A DNA stretch of 64,000 nt. Origin: Enterobacter cloacae subsp. cloacae ATCC 13047 (lineage in GTDB: Bacteria; Pseudomonadota; Gammaproteobacteria; Enterobacterales; Enterobacteriaceae). The translations under genes were made by a program, and so were the position numbers. The notes beneath the pieces are model-generated. The model saw only the letters and a program-made list of their open reading frames with translations, did no database searches and was not told the DNA's origin. The stretch spans positions 992,001-1,056,000 of the forward strand of contig NC_014121.1 in the NCBI RefSeq assembly GCF_000025565.1, in the 5' to 3' direction. Shown here in pieces: positions 1-10,701 of the stretch (its first letter is position 1; each line of letters starts with the position of its first letter).

Positions 1-1
1 T

Positions 2-1369
2 AAGATCCGCTTCGAAGGTAACGACACCTCCAAAGATTCTGTTCTGCGTCGCGAAATGCGCCAGATGGAAGGGGCATGGTTGGGTAGCGACCTCGTTGAC
101 CAGGGTAAAGAGCGTCTGAACCGTCTGGGCTATTTTGAAACGGTTGATACCGATACCCAGCGTGTGCCGGGCAGCCCGGACCAGGTTGATGTCGTGTACA
201 AAGTGAAAGAGCGTAATACCGGTAGCTTTAACTTCGGTGTGGGCTACGGTACTGAAAGCGGCGTGAGCTTCCAGGTTGGCGTTCAGCAGGATAACTGGCT
301 GGGTACGGGTTACTCGGTGGGTATCAACGGTACCAAAAACGACTACCAGACCTACTCTGAGTTCTCTGTCACTAACCCATACTTCACCGTTGACGGTGTG
401 AGCCTGGGTGGTCGTATCTTCTATAACGACTTTAAAGCAGACGACGCGGATCTGTCCTCGTACACCAACAAGAGCTACGGTGTAGACGGTACGCTTGGAT
501 TCCCGGTTAACGAATACAACACCCTGCGTGCGGGCTTAGGTTACGTGCATAACGACCTGTCCAATATGCAACCGCAGGTGGCAATGTGGCGTTATCTCGA
601 CTCTATCGGCCAGTCGGCGAGCACCTCGAGCGATAACAACGGTTTTGCGGCGGATGACTTCACCTTCAACTACGGCTGGACGTATAACCGCCTTGACCGT
701 GGTTACTTCCCAACGGAGGGCTCTCGTGTCAACCTGAATGGTAAAGTGACTATTCCTGGTTCTGATAACGAGTTCTACAAGTTAACGCTCGATACTGCCT
801 CGTACTTCCCGATCGATGACGATCATAAGTGGGTGGTTCTGGGTCGTACCCGTTGGGGCTATGGCGATGGTTTAGGCGGCAAAGAGATGCCGTTCTATGA
901 GAACTTCTACGCCGGTGGTTCCAGTACCGTTCGTGGCTTCCAGTCCAATAACATTGGTCCGAAAGCGGTTTATTACGGCGGTAATGACGAAGATAATTGC
1001 GCAAGCCGGGATCCAAAACAGGTTTGTAGCTCTGATGATGCGGTAGGCGGTAACGCCATGGCCGTGGCGAGCCTTGAGTTCATCACGCCAACGCCATTTA
1101 TCAGTGATAAATACGCCAACTCAGTCCGTACGTCCTTCTTCTGGGATGCCGGTACCGTGTGGGATACCAACTGGGAGAACACTGCCCAGATGCGTGCGGC
1201 AGGTGTTCCAGACTACAGCGATCCGGGCAATATTCGCATGTCTGCAGGTATCGCATTACAATGGATGTCACCGCTGGGGCCGTTGGTCTTCTCTTACGCC
1301 CAGCCGTTTAAGAAATATGATGGAGATAAGTCGGAGCAATTCCAGTTTAACATTGGTAAAACCTGGTAA
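2..1369 (+). CDS. bamA: BamA, outer-membrane protein assembly factor (5'-truncated by window edge)
   Basis: BamA is the central beta-barrel of the BAM complex that inserts outer-membrane proteins. The reading frame is open from base 2, so the gene enters from the left. The visible part starts inside POTRA domain 5 (KIRFEGND...REMRQMEG) and runs through the whole 16-strand barrel. Visible landmarks are the loop-6 VRGFQ motif, the [11 protein letters not shown] segment just after a two-cysteine loop ([12 protein letters not shown]), and the C-terminal FNIGKTW with the terminal aromatic residue needed for barrel recognition. The cysteine loop is shorter than the one I recall for E. coli. It heads the operon with skp, whose start lies 122 bases downstream. 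Identity is essentially certain; only the N-terminal POTRA domains are missing. Confidence 0.97.
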   Translation, partial: KIRFEGNDTSKDSVLRREMRQMEGAWLGSDLVDQGKERLNRLGYFETVDTDTQRVPGSPDQVDVVYKVKERNTGSFNFGVGYGTESGVSFQVGVQQDNWLGTGYSVGINGTKNDYQTYSEFSVTNPYFTVDGVSLGGRIFYNDFKADDADLSSYTNKSYGVDGTLGFPVNEYNTLRAGLGYVHNDLSNMQPQVAMWRYLDSIGQSASTSSDNNGFAADDFTFNYGWTYNRLDRGYFPTEGSRVNLNGKVTIPGSDNEFYKLTLDTASYFPIDDDHKWVVLGRTRWGYGDGLGGKEMPFYENFYAGGSSTVRGFQSNNIGPKAVYYGGNDEDNCASRDPKQVCSSDDAVGGNAMAVASLEFITPTPFISDKYANSVRTSFFWDAGTVWDTNWENTAQMRAAGVPDYSDPGNIRMSAGIALQWMSPLGPLVFSYAQPFKKYDGDKSEQFQFNIGKTW

Positions 1370-1491
1370 TTCTCCGCTGCAAAGGAATGCGTTGGCAGTG
1401 TAGCGCTGACAACCGGCGATCGGTAAAACGATCGCCTTGCCACGCAAAGAACGGTACCTTCTGGTGCCAATGGGATGGTAAGGAGTTAATT

Positions 1492-1986
1492 GTGAAAAAG
1501 TGGTTATTAGCTGCAGGTCTCGGTTTAGCGATGGCAACTTCTGCTCAGGCAGCAGACAAAATTGCAATCGTCAACATGGGTAATTTGTTCCAGCAGGTTG
1601 CACAGAAAACTGGCGTTTCTGCGACTCTGGAAAACGAATTCAAAGGCCGTGCAAGCGAACTGCAGGGTATGGAAAACGATCTTCAGTCCAAAATGCAGCG
1701 TCTGCAGCGTGATGGTTCTACCATGAAATCAAGCGAGCGCAGCAAACTGGAAAAAGACGTAATGGCTCAGCGCCAGACGTTCTCCCAGAAAGCGCAGGCT
1801 TTCGAGCAGGATCGTCAGCGTCGTTCTAACGAAGAGCGTGGCAAGCTGGTGACTCGCATTCAGACTGCTGTTAAAGCAGTTGCTGCCGATCAGAACATCG
1901 ATCTGGTTGTTGATGCGAACGCCGTTGCTTTCAACAGCAGCGATGTTAAAGACATCACCGCTGATGTTCTGAAACAGGTTAAATAA
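1492..1986 (+). CDS. skp: Skp periplasmic chaperone (OmpH)
   Basis: Skp is a trimeric jellyfish-shaped chaperone that holds unfolded outer-membrane proteins in the periplasm and hands them to BAM, fitting its place after bamA. I chose the GTG at 1492: it has an AAGGAG ribosome site at 1480-1485 and begins exactly at the signal peptide ([20 protein letters not shown], cleavage before ADKIA). The upstream in-frame ATG at 1387 would add 35 residues without signal character. The 164-residue product is close to the family length (about 161). The middle (about residues 45-125) is charged and heptad-like, matching the coiled-coil tentacles; the C-terminus VLKQVK is typical. Confidence 0.96.
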   Translation: MKKWLLAAGLGLAMATSAQAADKIAIVNMGNLFQQVAQKTGVSATLENEFKGRASELQGMENDLQSKMQRLQRDGSTMKSSERSKLEKDVMAQRQTFSQKAQAFEQDRQRRSNEERGKLVTRIQTAVKAVAADQNIDLVVDANAVAFNSSDVKDITADVLKQVK

Positions 1987-1989
1987 GTA

Positions 1990-3015
1990 ATGCCTTCAAT
2001 TCGACTGGCTGATTTAGCTCAGCAGTTGGATGCAGAATTACACGGTGATGGCGATATCGTCATCACCGCTGTTGCGTCCATGCAATCTGCTAAAGCTGGC
2101 AATATTACCTTCATGGTAAGCCCTAAGTACCGTGAACATCTGGCTCAATGCCAGGCGTCGGCTGTTGTTCTGACGCAGGACGATCTTCCGTTTGCCACTG
2201 GTGCGGCACTGGTAGTGAAAAATCCCTACCTGACGTATGCTCGCATGGCACAAATTCTTGATACCACGCCGCAGCCGGCGCAAAACATTGCTGCCAGTGC
2301 AGCAATCGATCCGACGGCTCAGCTGGGTAACAACGTAGCAGTCGGCGCAAATGCCGTGATCGAGTCTGGCGTCGTACTGGGCGATAACGTCGTCATCGGC
2401 CCGGGCTGCTTCGTTGGGAAAAACACAAAAATCGGCGCCGGGACCCGTTTGTGGGCCAATGTGTCCGTCTACCACGAAGTTGAAATCGGCGAAAATTGCC
2501 TCGTTCAGTCCAGCACAGTGATTGGTTCTGACGGTTTTGGCTACGCTAACGATCGTGGTAATTGGGTTAAGATCCCGCAACTTGGTCGCGTTATCATTGG
2601 CGATCGCGTTGAGATCGGAGCCTGTACCACCATTGACCGTGGTGCGCTTGACGATACCATTATCGGCAACGGTGTTATTATCGATAATCAGTGCCAGATT
2701 GCGCATAACGTTGTGATTGGCGACAATACCGCGGTTGCAGGTGGCGTCATCATGGCAGGCAGTCTGAAAATTGGCCGTTACTGCATGATTGGCGGTGCCA
2801 GCGTGATCAATGGTCATATGGAAATATGCGACAAGGTCACCGTGACGGGAATGGGCATGGTAATGCGTCCTATCACTGAGCCAGGCGTCTATTCCTCAGG
2901 CATCCCGCTGCAACCTAACAAGGTATGGCGTAAAACAGCAGCTCTGGTGATGAATATTGATGATATGAGCAAGCGACTCAAGTCCCTTGAGCGTAAGATC
3001 GATCAACAAGACTAA
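1990..3015 (+). CDS. lpxD: UDP-3-O-(3-hydroxymyristoyl)glucosamine N-acyltransferase LpxD
   Basis: LpxD is the third enzyme of lipid A synthesis, transferring 3-hydroxymyristate from acyl carrier protein to UDP-3-O-acyl-glucosamine in the cytoplasm. The 341-residue product has the N-terminal uridine-binding region, then a long run of hexapeptide repeats of the left-handed parallel beta-helix (e.g. [20 protein letters not shown], from about residue 105 to 300), and a C-terminal helical arm ([14 protein letters not shown]). The catalytic histidine is in the QIAHNVVIG motif. It starts 3 bases after the skp stop codon, so translation is probably coupled. Confidence 0.97.
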   Translation: MPSIRLADLAQQLDAELHGDGDIVITAVASMQSAKAGNITFMVSPKYREHLAQCQASAVVLTQDDLPFATGAALVVKNPYLTYARMAQILDTTPQPAQNIAASAAIDPTAQLGNNVAVGANAVIESGVVLGDNVVIGPGCFVGKNTKIGAGTRLWANVSVYHEVEIGENCLVQSSTVIGSDGFGYANDRGNWVKIPQLGRVIIGDRVEIGACTTIDRGALDDTIIGNGVIIDNQCQIAHNVVIGDNTAVAGGVIMAGSLKIGRYCMIGGASVINGHMEICDKVTVTGMGMVMRPITEPGVYSSGIPLQPNKVWRKTAALVMNIDDMSKRLKSLERKIDQQD

Positions 3016-3043
3016 GCGTTCATCTTTTTAACGCTTAATTTCC

Positions 3044-3077
3044 CGGCCTGTCGGCTTTCTTTTAAACCGGCAGGCCG
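3044..3077 (+). other. Imperfect palindrome in the lpxD-fabZ gap
   Basis: The 104-base gap between lpxD and fabZ holds an inverted repeat: CGGCCTGTCGG at 3044-3054 and CCGGCAGGCCG at 3067-3077, pairing over 11 positions with one non-Watson-Crick position and a T-rich loop. No T-run follows, so it is not a standard terminator. It may stabilise the upstream transcript or act as an attenuator inside the operon. Function is inferred only. Confidence 0.45.
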
Positions 3078-3119
3078 TGTTATTATTGCTAATCAGTACA
3101 TTTTGACAGGAAGAGTATT

Positions 3120-3575
3120 TTGACTACCGACACTCATACTCTGCATATTGAAGAGATTTTAGAACTTCTGCCGCACCGTTACCCGTTTTTGCTGGTAGAC
3201 CGTGTGCTGGATTTTGAAGAAGGTCGTTTTCTGCGCGCAGTGAAAAATGTCTCCGTTAACGAGCCATTCTTCCAGGGGCACTTCCCTGGTAAACCCATCT
3301 TCCCGGGTGTGTTGATCCTGGAAGCGATGGCACAAGCTACCGGTATTCTTGCGTTTAAAAGCGTAGGCAAACTGGAGCCGGGTGAACTGTACTACTTCGC
3401 GGGTATCGATGAAGCGCGCTTCAAGCGTCCTGTCGTGCCTGGTGATCAGATGATCATGGAAGTCACTTTTGAAAAAACGCGTCGTGGCCTGACTCGCTTT
3501 AAAGGCGTAGCGCTGGTTGACGGCAAAGTTGTTTGCGAAGCGACGATGATGTGTGCTCGTAGCCGGGAGTCCTGA
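3120..3575 (+). CDS. fabZ: 3-hydroxyacyl-ACP dehydratase FabZ
   Basis: FabZ dehydrates 3-hydroxyacyl-ACP in fatty acid elongation and competes with LpxA and LpxD for 3-hydroxymyristoyl-ACP, which explains its position among lpx genes. The start is TTG at 3120, as I recall for E. coli, with an AGGAAGAG ribosome site at 3108-3115. The product is 151 residues with a hot-dog fold. Catalytic His54 lies in [12 protein letters not shown] and Glu68 in LILEAMAQ. It is followed 3 bases later by lpxA. A second, divergent FabZ-like dehydratase occurs near the right end of the window at 61889. Confidence 0.97.
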   Translation: MTTDTHTLHIEEILELLPHRYPFLLVDRVLDFEEGRFLRAVKNVSVNEPFFQGHFPGKPIFPGVLILEAMAQATGILAFKSVGKLEPGELYYFAGIDEARFKRPVVPGDQMIMEVTFEKTRRGLTRFKGVALVDGKVVCEATMMCARSRES

Positions 3576-3578
3576 TAC

Positions 3579-4367
3579 GTGATTGATAAATCTGCCTTTA
3601 TTCATCCTACCGCTATTGTGGAAACCGGCGCCATTATTGGTGCTAATGTCCACATTGGCCCGTTCTGTATTGTTGGTCCCCATGTCGAAATTGGTGAGGG
3701 TACAGTACTGAAATCTCACGTTGTCGTGAATGGTCATACGACCATTGGCAGCAACAATGAGATCTATCAGTTCGCCTCCATCGGCGAAGTTAACCAGGAT
3801 TTAAAATATGCTGGTGAGTCGACCCGTCTGGAAATTGGCGATCGTAACCGTATCCGCGAAAGCGTCACCATTCATCGTGGAACAGTACAGGGTGGTGGGT
3901 TGACGAAGGTGGGCAGCGATAACCTGTTTATGGTTAATGCGCACATCGCGCACGACTGTACCGTAGGTGACCGCTGTATTCTTGCCAACAACGCAACGCT
4001 GGCAGGACACGTATCGGTTGATGATTTCGCAATTATTGGCGGTATGACCGCAGTCCATCAGTTCTGCATCATTGGTGCACATGTGATGGTCGGCGGATGC
4101 TCCGGTGTGGCGCAGGACGTCCCACCGTATGTAATTGCGCAGGGCAACCATGCCACGCCATTCGGCGTGAACATCGAAGGACTCAAGCGTCGTGGCTTTA
4201 GTCGCGAAGCGATTACGGCTATCCGCAACGCGTATAAGTTACTGTACCGTAGCGGCAAAACGCTGGAAGAGGCGAAGCCGGAAATTGCCGAACTGGCGGA
4301 AAAGCACCCTGAAGTGAACGCGTTCATGGAATTCTTTGACCGTTCCACAAGGGGTCTGATTCGTTAA
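3579..4367 (+). CDS. lpxA: UDP-N-acetylglucosamine O-acyltransferase LpxA
   Basis: LpxA carries out the first step of lipid A synthesis, 3-O-acylation of UDP-GlcNAc with 3-hydroxymyristoyl-ACP. It starts with GTG at 3579, three bases after fabZ. The 262-residue product opens directly with hexapeptide repeats ([21 protein letters not shown]), ends with a helical domain, and has the catalytic His125 in [11 protein letters not shown]. Its stop codon shares one base with the lpxB start codon (position 4367), consistent with coupled translation in the lpx operon. Confidence 0.97.
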   Translation: MIDKSAFIHPTAIVETGAIIGANVHIGPFCIVGPHVEIGEGTVLKSHVVVNGHTTIGSNNEIYQFASIGEVNQDLKYAGESTRLEIGDRNRIRESVTIHRGTVQGGGLTKVGSDNLFMVNAHIAHDCTVGDRCILANNATLAGHVSVDDFAIIGGMTAVHQFCIIGAHVMVGGCSGVAQDVPPYVIAQGNHATPFGVNIEGLKRRGFSREAITAIRNAYKLLYRSGKTLEEAKPEIAELAEKHPEVNAFMEFFDRSTRGLIR

Positions 4368-5515
4368 TGGTCGACAGTCGTCCGCTTACGATAGCCCTGG
4401 TCGCCGGAGAAACCTCCGGCGATATTCTTGGTGCCGGTCTTATCCGCGCGCTTAAGGCTCGCGTACCTGATGCTCGCTTTGTTGGCGTTGCAGGCCCGCT
4501 AATGCAGGCTGAAGGCTGCGAAGCCTGGTACGAAATGGAAGAGCTGGCCGTGATGGGCATTGTTGAGGTGCTGGGGCGACTGCGTCGTCTGCTGCATATC
4601 CGCGCCGATCTTACCCGCCGCTTCACCGAGCTCAAACCCGATGTCTTTGTCGGTATCGATGCGCCTGACTTCAACATTACCCTCGAAGGGAATCTGAAAA
4701 AGCAGGGCATTAAAACCATTCACTACGTCAGTCCGTCCGTCTGGGCGTGGCGACAGAAACGCGTTTTCAAAATCGGACGGTCAACCAATCTGGTGCTGGC
4801 TTTCCTGCCTTTCGAAAAAGCGTTTTACGACAAATTTAACGTTCCGTGCCGTTTTATCGGGCATACCATGGCGGATGCGATGCCGCTGGATCCGGATAAA
4901 AACGCAGCGCGTGACGTGCTGGGGATCCCTCACGATGCGCACTGTCTGGCTCTTCTGCCGGGTAGCCGTGGCGCAGAAGTAGAGATGCTTAGCGCGGACT
5001 TCCTGAAAACCGCGCAAATTCTGCGCGATACCTATCCCGATCTCGAAGTGGTTGTGCCGCTGGTGAACGCCAAGCGCCGGGAGCAGTTTGAGCGTATCAA
5101 AGCCGAGGTTGCACCGGATCTTCACATCCATCTGCTGGATGGAAAAGGCCGTGAGGCGATGGTTGCGAGCGACGCCGCGCTGCTGGCCTCCGGTACGGCA
5201 GCCCTGGAGTGCATGCTGGCGAAATGTCCGATGGTGGTAGGCTATCGCATGAAACCGTTCACCTTCTGGCTGGCCAAACGCCTGGTGAAGACGGAGTACG
5301 TTTCGCTGCCAAACCTGCTCGCCGGGCGTGAACTGGTGAAAGAGCTTCTGCAGGACGAATGTCAGCCTCAGGCGCTGGCCGATGCGCTGCTACCGCTGCT
5401 TGCCAACGGCAAGACCAGCCACCAGATGCATGATACGTTCCGCGAACTGCATCAGCAGATCCGCTGTAATGCCGATGAGCAAGCGGCTGATGCGGTGCTG
5501 GAGTTAGCAAGATGA
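4367..5515 (+). CDS. lpxB: Lipid-A-disaccharide synthase LpxB
   Basis: LpxB (glycosyltransferase family 19) condenses UDP-2,3-diacylglucosamine with lipid X to give the disaccharide of lipid A at the inner face of the inner membrane. The 382-residue product starts with the typical [15 protein letters not shown] region, has the [10 protein letters not shown] and [10 protein letters not shown] motifs in the N-terminal half, and [10 protein letters not shown] plus ASGTAALE in the nucleotide-binding half. It overlaps lpxA by one base and rnhB by four bases. Confidence 0.97.
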   Translation: MVDSRPLTIALVAGETSGDILGAGLIRALKARVPDARFVGVAGPLMQAEGCEAWYEMEELAVMGIVEVLGRLRRLLHIRADLTRRFTELKPDVFVGIDAPDFNITLEGNLKKQGIKTIHYVSPSVWAWRQKRVFKIGRSTNLVLAFLPFEKAFYDKFNVPCRFIGHTMADAMPLDPDKNAARDVLGIPHDAHCLALLPGSRGAEVEMLSADFLKTAQILRDTYPDLEVVVPLVNAKRREQFERIKAEVAPDLHIHLLDGKGREAMVASDAALLASGTAALECMLAKCPMVVGYRMKPFTFWLAKRLVKTEYVSLPNLLAGRELVKELLQDECQPQALADALLPLLANGKTSHQMHDTFRELHQQIRCNADEQAADAVLELAR

Positions 5516-6108
5516 TGGAATTTATTTATCCTCACACCCACCTTGTTGCGGGTGTGGACGAAGTGGGCCGTGGCCCGTTAGTGGGCGCTGTTGTGACCGC
5601 GGCGGTGATCCTCGATCCTGCCCGTCCGATTATCGGGTTGAATGACTCCAAAAAGCTTTCAGAAAAGCGCCGACTGGCGTTATTTGATGAGATTCAGGAA
5701 AAAGCATTAGCCTGGAGCCTTGGGCGTGCTGAACCGCATGAAATTGACGAGCTGAACATCCTGCATGCCACAATGCTGGCGATGCAGCGTGCGGTGGCGG
5801 GGCTGAAAATTGCCCCGGAGTATGTTCTTATTGACGGCAACCGTTGCCCTGCATTACCAGTGCCTTCCATGGCGGTAGTAAAAGGGGATAGCCGGGTCGC
5901 GGAAATCAGTGCGGCTTCTATTATTGCCAAAGTGACTCGCGATGCTGAAATGGCCGCGCTGGATCTCACTTACCCTCAGTATGGCTTCGCTCAGCATAAA
6001 GGGTATCCTACAGCCTTCCACCTGGAAAAGCTGGCTGAACATGGCGCAACCGAGCATCACCGGCGCAGTTTTGGCCCGGTGAAACGCGCGCTGGGACTGG
6101 TGTCCTGA
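5512..6108 (+). CDS. rnhB: Ribonuclease HII
   Basis: RNase HII removes ribonucleotides misincorporated in DNA and RNA of RNA-DNA hybrids. The 198-residue product carries the family start motif GVDEVGRGP with the first two acidic catalytic residues (Asp16, Glu17), a [10 protein letters not shown] loop, LIDGN with another acidic residue, and SIIAKVTRD. The ATG at 5512 overlaps the lpxB stop by four bases (ATGATGA context). A second ATG follows immediately, so the true start could be one codon later. It is unrelated in fold details to rnhA, encoded at 36.9-37.4 kb. Confidence 0.96.
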   Translation: MMEFIYPHTHLVAGVDEVGRGPLVGAVVTAAVILDPARPIIGLNDSKKLSEKRRLALFDEIQEKALAWSLGRAEPHEIDELNILHATMLAMQRAVAGLKIAPEYVLIDGNRCPALPVPSMAVVKGDSRVAEISAASIIAKVTRDAEMAALDLTYPQYGFAQHKGYPTAFHLEKLAEHGATEHHRRSFGPVKRALGLVS

Positions 6109-6146
6109 ATCAATACGCAAGCAATTAAGTAACGCGGAATCTGAAG

Positions 6147-9100
6147 ATGGCTGAACCACGTTTCGTACACCTGCGGGTGCATAGCGACTACTCCATGATC
6201 GATGGGCTGGCGAAAACCGGGCCGCTGGTAAAAAAGGCGGCCTCACTGGGTATGCCTGCGCTGGCGATCACCGATTTTACCAACCTGTGTGGTCTGGTGA
6301 AGTTCTACGGAACGGCGCATGGTGCGGGGATGAAACCCATCGTCGGAGCTGATTTTCATGTGCAGAGCGAACTGCTCGGCGACGAAATGACGCAAATTTC
6401 CGTGTTAGCGATGAACAACACGGGTTATCAGAATCTCACCCTGCTTATCTCCAAAGCCTACCAGCGAGGCTACGGCGCCCTGGGGCCATGGATTGACCGG
6501 GACTGGCTGGCGGAGCTGAACGAAGGGCTATTGCTGATCTCCGGCGGCCGCATGGGTGATGTGGGCAAATGCCTGCTGCGCGGCAATAGTGCGCTGGTGG
6601 ATCAGTGCGTATCATTCTATGAAGAGTACTTCCCGGATCGTTATTATCTGGAGCTGATCCGCACCGGTCGCCCGGATGAAGAGAGTTATCTCCATGCCGC
6701 TGTCGCGCTTGCGGAAGCGCGCGGGCTGCCCGTGGTGGCAACCAACGATGTACGCTTCCTTGAGGCCGGGGATTTCGACGCTCACGAGATTCGCGTGGCG
6801 ATCCATGATGGCTTCACCCTCGACGATCCCAAGCGCCCGCGTAATTATTCTGCTCAGCAGTACATGCGCAGCGAAGAGGAGATGTGTGAACTCTTCTCTG
6901 ACATCCCGGAAGCGCTGGAAAACAGCGTTGAAATCGCCAAGCGCTGTAACGTTACCGTGCGTTTGGGTGAGTATTTCCTGCCGCAGTTCCCGACCGGGGA
7001 AATGACCACGGAAGACTTCCTGGTCATGAAATCCAAAGAAGGTCTGGAAGAACGTCTTGAATTCCTTTTCCCGGATGAAGAAGAGCGTAAAAAACGCCGT
7101 CCGGAGTATGACGAGCGCCTGGATATCGAACTTCAGGTTATCAACCAGATGGGCTTCCCGGGCTACTTCCTGATCGTAATGGAGTTTATCCAGTGGTCGA
7201 AGGATAACGGCGTGCCGGTTGGTCCAGGACGTGGTTCCGGTGCCGGGTCACTGGTGGCCTATGCGCTTAAGATCACTGACCTCGATCCGCTGGAATTTGA
7301 CCTGCTATTCGAACGTTTCCTTAACCCGGAACGTGTCTCCATGCCCGACTTCGACGTCGACTTCTGTATGGAAAAACGTGACCAGGTTATTGAGCACGTG
7401 GCGGATATGTATGGCCGTGACGCGGTTTCGCAGATCATTACCTTCGGTACGATGGCGGCGAAAGCGGTTATCCGCGACGTGGGCCGCGTGCTGGGGCATC
7501 CGTACGGCTTCGTCGATCGCATCTCTAAGCTGGTGCCGCCCGATCCGGGGATGACGCTGGCAAAAGCGTTTGAAGCCGAGCCGCAGCTGCCGGAAATCTA
7601 CGAAGCTGACGAAGAAGTCAAAGCGCTGATTGACATGGCGCGTAAGCTGGAAGGCGTCACGCGTAACGCCGGTAAACACGCGGGTGGTGTGGTTATCGCC
7701 CCGACCAAAATTACCGACTTTGCGCCGCTCTATTGTGACGAAGCGGGGCAGCACCCGGTTACCCAGTTTGATAAGAACGACGTTGAATACGCCGGGCTGG
7801 TGAAGTTCGACTTCCTCGGTCTGCGTACGCTTACCATCATCAACTGGGCGCTGGAGATGATCAACGCCCGCCGCGAGAAGAACGGCGAGCCGCCGCTGGA
7901 TATCGCGGCCATCCCGCTGGATGACAAGAAAAGTTTCGACATGCTGCAGCGCTCGGAGACCACCGCGGTCTTCCAGCTTGAATCCCGCGGCATGAAAGAT
8001 CTGATTAAACGTCTGCAGCCTGACTGCTTCGAAGATATGATCGCACTGGTGGCGCTGTTCCGTCCGGGACCGCTGCAGTCGGGGATGGTAGATAACTTTA
8101 TCGACCGTAAGCATGGTCGGGAAGAGATTTCCTACCCGGACGTTCAGTGGCAGCACGAAAGCCTGAAGCCGGTACTGGAGCCAACCTACGGCATCATCCT
8201 GTATCAGGAACAGGTCATGCAGATTGCTCAGGTGCTCTCCGGCTATACCCTCGGCGGCGCGGATATGCTGCGTCGTGCAATGGGTAAGAAAAAGCCGGAG
8301 GAGATGGCCAAGCAGCGCTCTATTTTTGAAGATGGCGCGAAGAAAAACGGCATTGACGGCGAGCTGGCAATGAAAATCTTCGACCTGGTGGAGAAATTCG
8401 CCGGGTACGGATTTAACAAATCGCACTCTGCCGCCTATGCTTTGGTGTCGTATCAAACCCTGTGGCTGAAGGCGCACTATCCCGCTGAATTTATGGCGGC
8501 GGTAATGACCGCCGATATGGATAACACCGAGAAGGTGGTTGGCCTGGTGGATGAGTGCTGGCGCATGGGACTGAAGATCCTGCCGCCGGACATTAACTCG
8601 GGTCTTTACCATTTCCACGTTAACGACGATGGAGAGATCGTGTACGGGATCGGCGCGATCAAAGGCGTAGGTGAAGGGCCGATCGAGGCAATCATCGAAG
8701 CGCGTAATAACGGTGGTTATTTCCGCGAGCTGTTTGATCTGTGCGCCCGTACCGATACCAAAAAACTGAACCGCCGCGTGCTGGAAAAACTGATCATGTC
8801 CGGTGCGTTCGACAGGCTGGGGCCGCACCGCGCCGCGCTGATGAACTCGCTTGGCGACGCGCTGAAAGCCGCGGATCAGCACGCAAAAGCGGAAGCCATT
8901 GGCCAGGCGGACATGTTCGGCGTGCTGGCGGAAGAGCCAGAGCAGATCGAGCAGTCTTACGCCAGCTGTCTGCCGTGGCCAGAACAGGTGGTGCTGGATG
9001 GTGAGCGTGAAACGTTAGGCTTGTACCTGACGGGGCACCCGATCAACCAGTACATCAAAGAAATTGAGCGCTATGTCGGAGGCTACAGGCTGAAAGACAT

Positions 9101-9629
9101 GCATCCGACAGAACGTGGTAAAATCACCACGGCTGCGGGGCTCGTGATTGCTGCAAGGGTTATGGTCACCAAGCGCGGCAATCGTATCGGCATCTGTACC
9201 CTGGATGACCGTTCCGGGCGTCTGGAGGTGATGTTATTCACCGACGCGCTGGATAAATACCAGCAATTGCTGGAAAAAGACCGCATACTTATCGTCAGCG
9301 GACAGGTCAGCTTTGATGACTTCAGCGGGGGGCTTAAAATGACCGCCCGCGAAGTGATGGACATTGACGAAGCCCGGGAAAAATATGCTCGCGGGCTTGC
9401 TATCTCGCTGACGGACAGGCAAATTGATGACCAGCTTTTAAACCGACTCCGTCAGTCTCTGGAACCCCACCGCTCGGGGACAATTCCAGTACATCTCTAC
9501 TATCAGAGGGCGGATGCACGTGCGCGGTTGCGCTTTGGTGCAACGTGGCGTGTCTCTCCGAGCGATCGTTTACTGAACGATCTCCGTGGCCTCATTGGTT
9601 CGGAGCAGGTGGAACTGGAGTTTGACTAA
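6147..9629 (+). CDS. dnaE: DNA polymerase III alpha subunit
   Basis: DnaE is the replicative polymerase subunit of the holoenzyme. The 1,160-residue protein matches the usual length. The N-terminal PHP domain begins at [13 protein letters not shown]; the C-family polymerase core contains [16 protein letters not shown] and the catalytic acidic pair in MPDFDVDFC (near residues 401 and 403), followed by [11 protein letters not shown] and [13 protein letters not shown]. The sliding-clamp binding motif QADMF is at residues 920-924, followed by an OB-fold region (from about residue 985) and the tau-binding C-terminus. It follows rnhB after 38 bases and precedes accA by 12. DnaQ, the proofreading partner of this subunit, is also in the window. 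Confidence 0.98.
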   Translation: MAEPRFVHLRVHSDYSMIDGLAKTGPLVKKAASLGMPALAITDFTNLCGLVKFYGTAHGAGMKPIVGADFHVQSELLGDEMTQISVLAMNNTGYQNLTLLISKAYQRGYGALGPWIDRDWLAELNEGLLLISGGRMGDVGKCLLRGNSALVDQCVSFYEEYFPDRYYLELIRTGRPDEESYLHAAVALAEARGLPVVATNDVRFLEAGDFDAHEIRVAIHDGFTLDDPKRPRNYSAQQYMRSEEEMCELFSDIPEALENSVEIAKRCNVTVRLGEYFLPQFPTGEMTTEDFLVMKSKEGLEERLEFLFPDEEERKKRRPEYDERLDIELQVINQMGFPGYFLIVMEFIQWSKDNGVPVGPGRGSGAGSLVAYALKITDLDPLEFDLLFERFLNPERVSMPDFDVDFCMEKRDQVIEHVADMYGRDAVSQIITFGTMAAKAVIRDVGRVLGHPYGFVDRISKLVPPDPGMTLAKAFEAEPQLPEIYEADEEVKALIDMARKLEGVTRNAGKHAGGVVIAPTKITDFAPLYCDEAGQHPVTQFDKNDVEYAGLVKFDFLGLRTLTIINWALEMINARREKNGEPPLDIAAIPLDDKKSFDMLQRSETTAVFQLESRGMKDLIKRLQPDCFEDMIALVALFRPGPLQSGMVDNFIDRKHGREEISYPDVQWQHESLKPVLEPTYGIILYQEQVMQIAQVLSGYTLGGADMLRRAMGKKKPEEMAKQRSIFEDGAKKNGIDGELAMKIFDLVEKFAGYGFNKSHSAAYALVSYQTLWLKAHYPAEFMAAVMTADMDNTEKVVGLVDECWRMGLKILPPDINSGLYHFHVNDDGEIVYGIGAIKGVGEGPIEAIIEARNNGGYFRELFDLCARTDTKKLNRRVLEKLIMSGAFDRLGPHRAALMNSLGDALKAADQHAKAEAIGQADMFGVLAEEPEQIEQSYASCLPWPEQVVLDGERETLGLYLTGHPINQYIKEIERYVGGYRLKDMHPTERGKITTAAGLVIAARVMVTKRGNRIGICTLDDRSGRLEVMLFTDALDKYQQLLEKDRILIVSGQVSFDDFSGGLKMTAREVMDIDEAREKYARGLAISLTDRQIDDQLLNRLRQSLEPHRSGTIPVHLYYQRADARARLRFGATWRVSPSDRLLNDLRGLIGSEQVELEFD

Positions 9630-9641
9630 TACAGGAATACT

Positions 9642-10601
9642 ATGAGTCTGAATTTCCTTGATTTCGAACAGCCGATTGCTGAGCTGGAAGCGAAAATCGA
9701 TTCTCTGACAGCGGTAAGCCGTCAGGATGAAAAACTGGATATTAACATCGACGAAGAAGTGCATCGTCTGCGCGAAAAAAGCGTAGAACTGACGCGCAAA
9801 ATCTTTGCCGATCTCGGCGCATGGCAGATCGCCCAGTTGGCGCGTCACCCACAGCGTCCGTACACCCTGGATTATGTCCGCCTGGCGTTTGACGAATTTG
9901 ACGAACTGGCAGGCGACCGCGCTTACGCTGACGATAAAGCTATCGTCGGCGGTATCGCTCGTCTGGATGGACGTCCGGTGATGATCATTGGCCATCAGAA
10001 AGGCCGTGAAACCAAAGAGAAGATCCGTCGTAACTTTGGTATGCCGGCACCAGAAGGCTACCGTAAAGCCCTGCGTCTGATGGAGATGGCTGAGCGTTTC
10101 AATATGCCCATCATCACCTTTATCGACACCCCGGGTGCTTACCCAGGCGTGGGCGCAGAAGAGCGCGGTCAGTCTGAAGCCATCGCACGTAACCTGCGTG
10201 AGATGTCTCGCCTGAAGGTGCCTGTCATCTGTACCGTCATCGGTGAAGGTGGTTCCGGTGGTGCGCTGGCGATTGGCGTGGGCGATAAAGTGAATATGCT
10301 GCAGTACAGCACCTATTCCGTTATCTCTCCGGAAGGGTGTGCCTCTATCCTGTGGAAGAGCGCCGATAAAGCGCCTCTGGCTGCAGAAGCGATGGGCATC
10401 ATTGCCCCACGCCTGAAAGAGCTGAAGCTGATCGATACCGTCATCCCTGAACCTCTGGGTGGTGCGCATCGTAAGCCGGAAGTGATGGCCGCTTCCCTGA
10501 AAGCGCAGCTGCTGGCCGATCTGGCGGACCTGGATGTGCTGAGCAAAGAAGACCTGCTCAATCGTCGTTACCAGCGTTTGATGACCTACGGTTACGCGTA
10601 A
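9642..10601 (+). CDS. accA: Acetyl-CoA carboxylase, carboxyltransferase alpha subunit
   Basis: AccA pairs with AccD to move carboxyl from carboxybiotin to acetyl-CoA, making malonyl-CoA for fatty acid synthesis. The product is 319 residues, the usual length. Visible features are the N-terminal coiled region, the crotonase-like core with [31 protein letters not shown] and [17 protein letters not shown], and the C-terminal helices. It is the last gene of the lpx-dnaE operon: the start lies 12 bases after dnaE and a strong terminator follows. Confidence 0.98.
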   Translation: MSLNFLDFEQPIAELEAKIDSLTAVSRQDEKLDINIDEEVHRLREKSVELTRKIFADLGAWQIAQLARHPQRPYTLDYVRLAFDEFDELAGDRAYADDKAIVGGIARLDGRPVMIIGHQKGRETKEKIRRNFGMPAPEGYRKALRLMEMAERFNMPIITFIDTPGAYPGVGAEERGQSEAIARNLREMSRLKVPVICTVIGEGGSGGALAIGVGDKVNMLQYSTYSVISPEGCASILWKSADKAPLAAEAMGIIAPRLKELKLIDTVIPEPLGGAHRKPEVMAASLKAQLLADLADLDVLSKEDLLNRRYQRLMTYGYA

Positions 10602-10616
10602 GCTTCACAATTATCT

Positions 10617-10647
10617 GAAAAGCCGCACACTGTTGCGGCTTTTTTTA
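10617..10647 (+). terminator. Rho-independent terminator after accA
   Basis: Stem AGCCGCA (10621-10627) pairs with TGCGGCT (10634-10640), preceded by As and followed by seven Ts. It closes the bamA-accA operon 16 bases past the accA stop. Confidence 0.9.
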
Positions 10648-10701
10648 TACCTGCGGTTTACCCTGGCTATGCTTAGCTAATGTTTTTTAAGGAGGAAGCC
10701 C

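Noticed and set aside
7305..8882. 525-codon reverse open frame inside dnaE
   Set aside because: Shadow of the strongly biased dnaE codons; the product is rich in His, Arg and Gln with no domain character.
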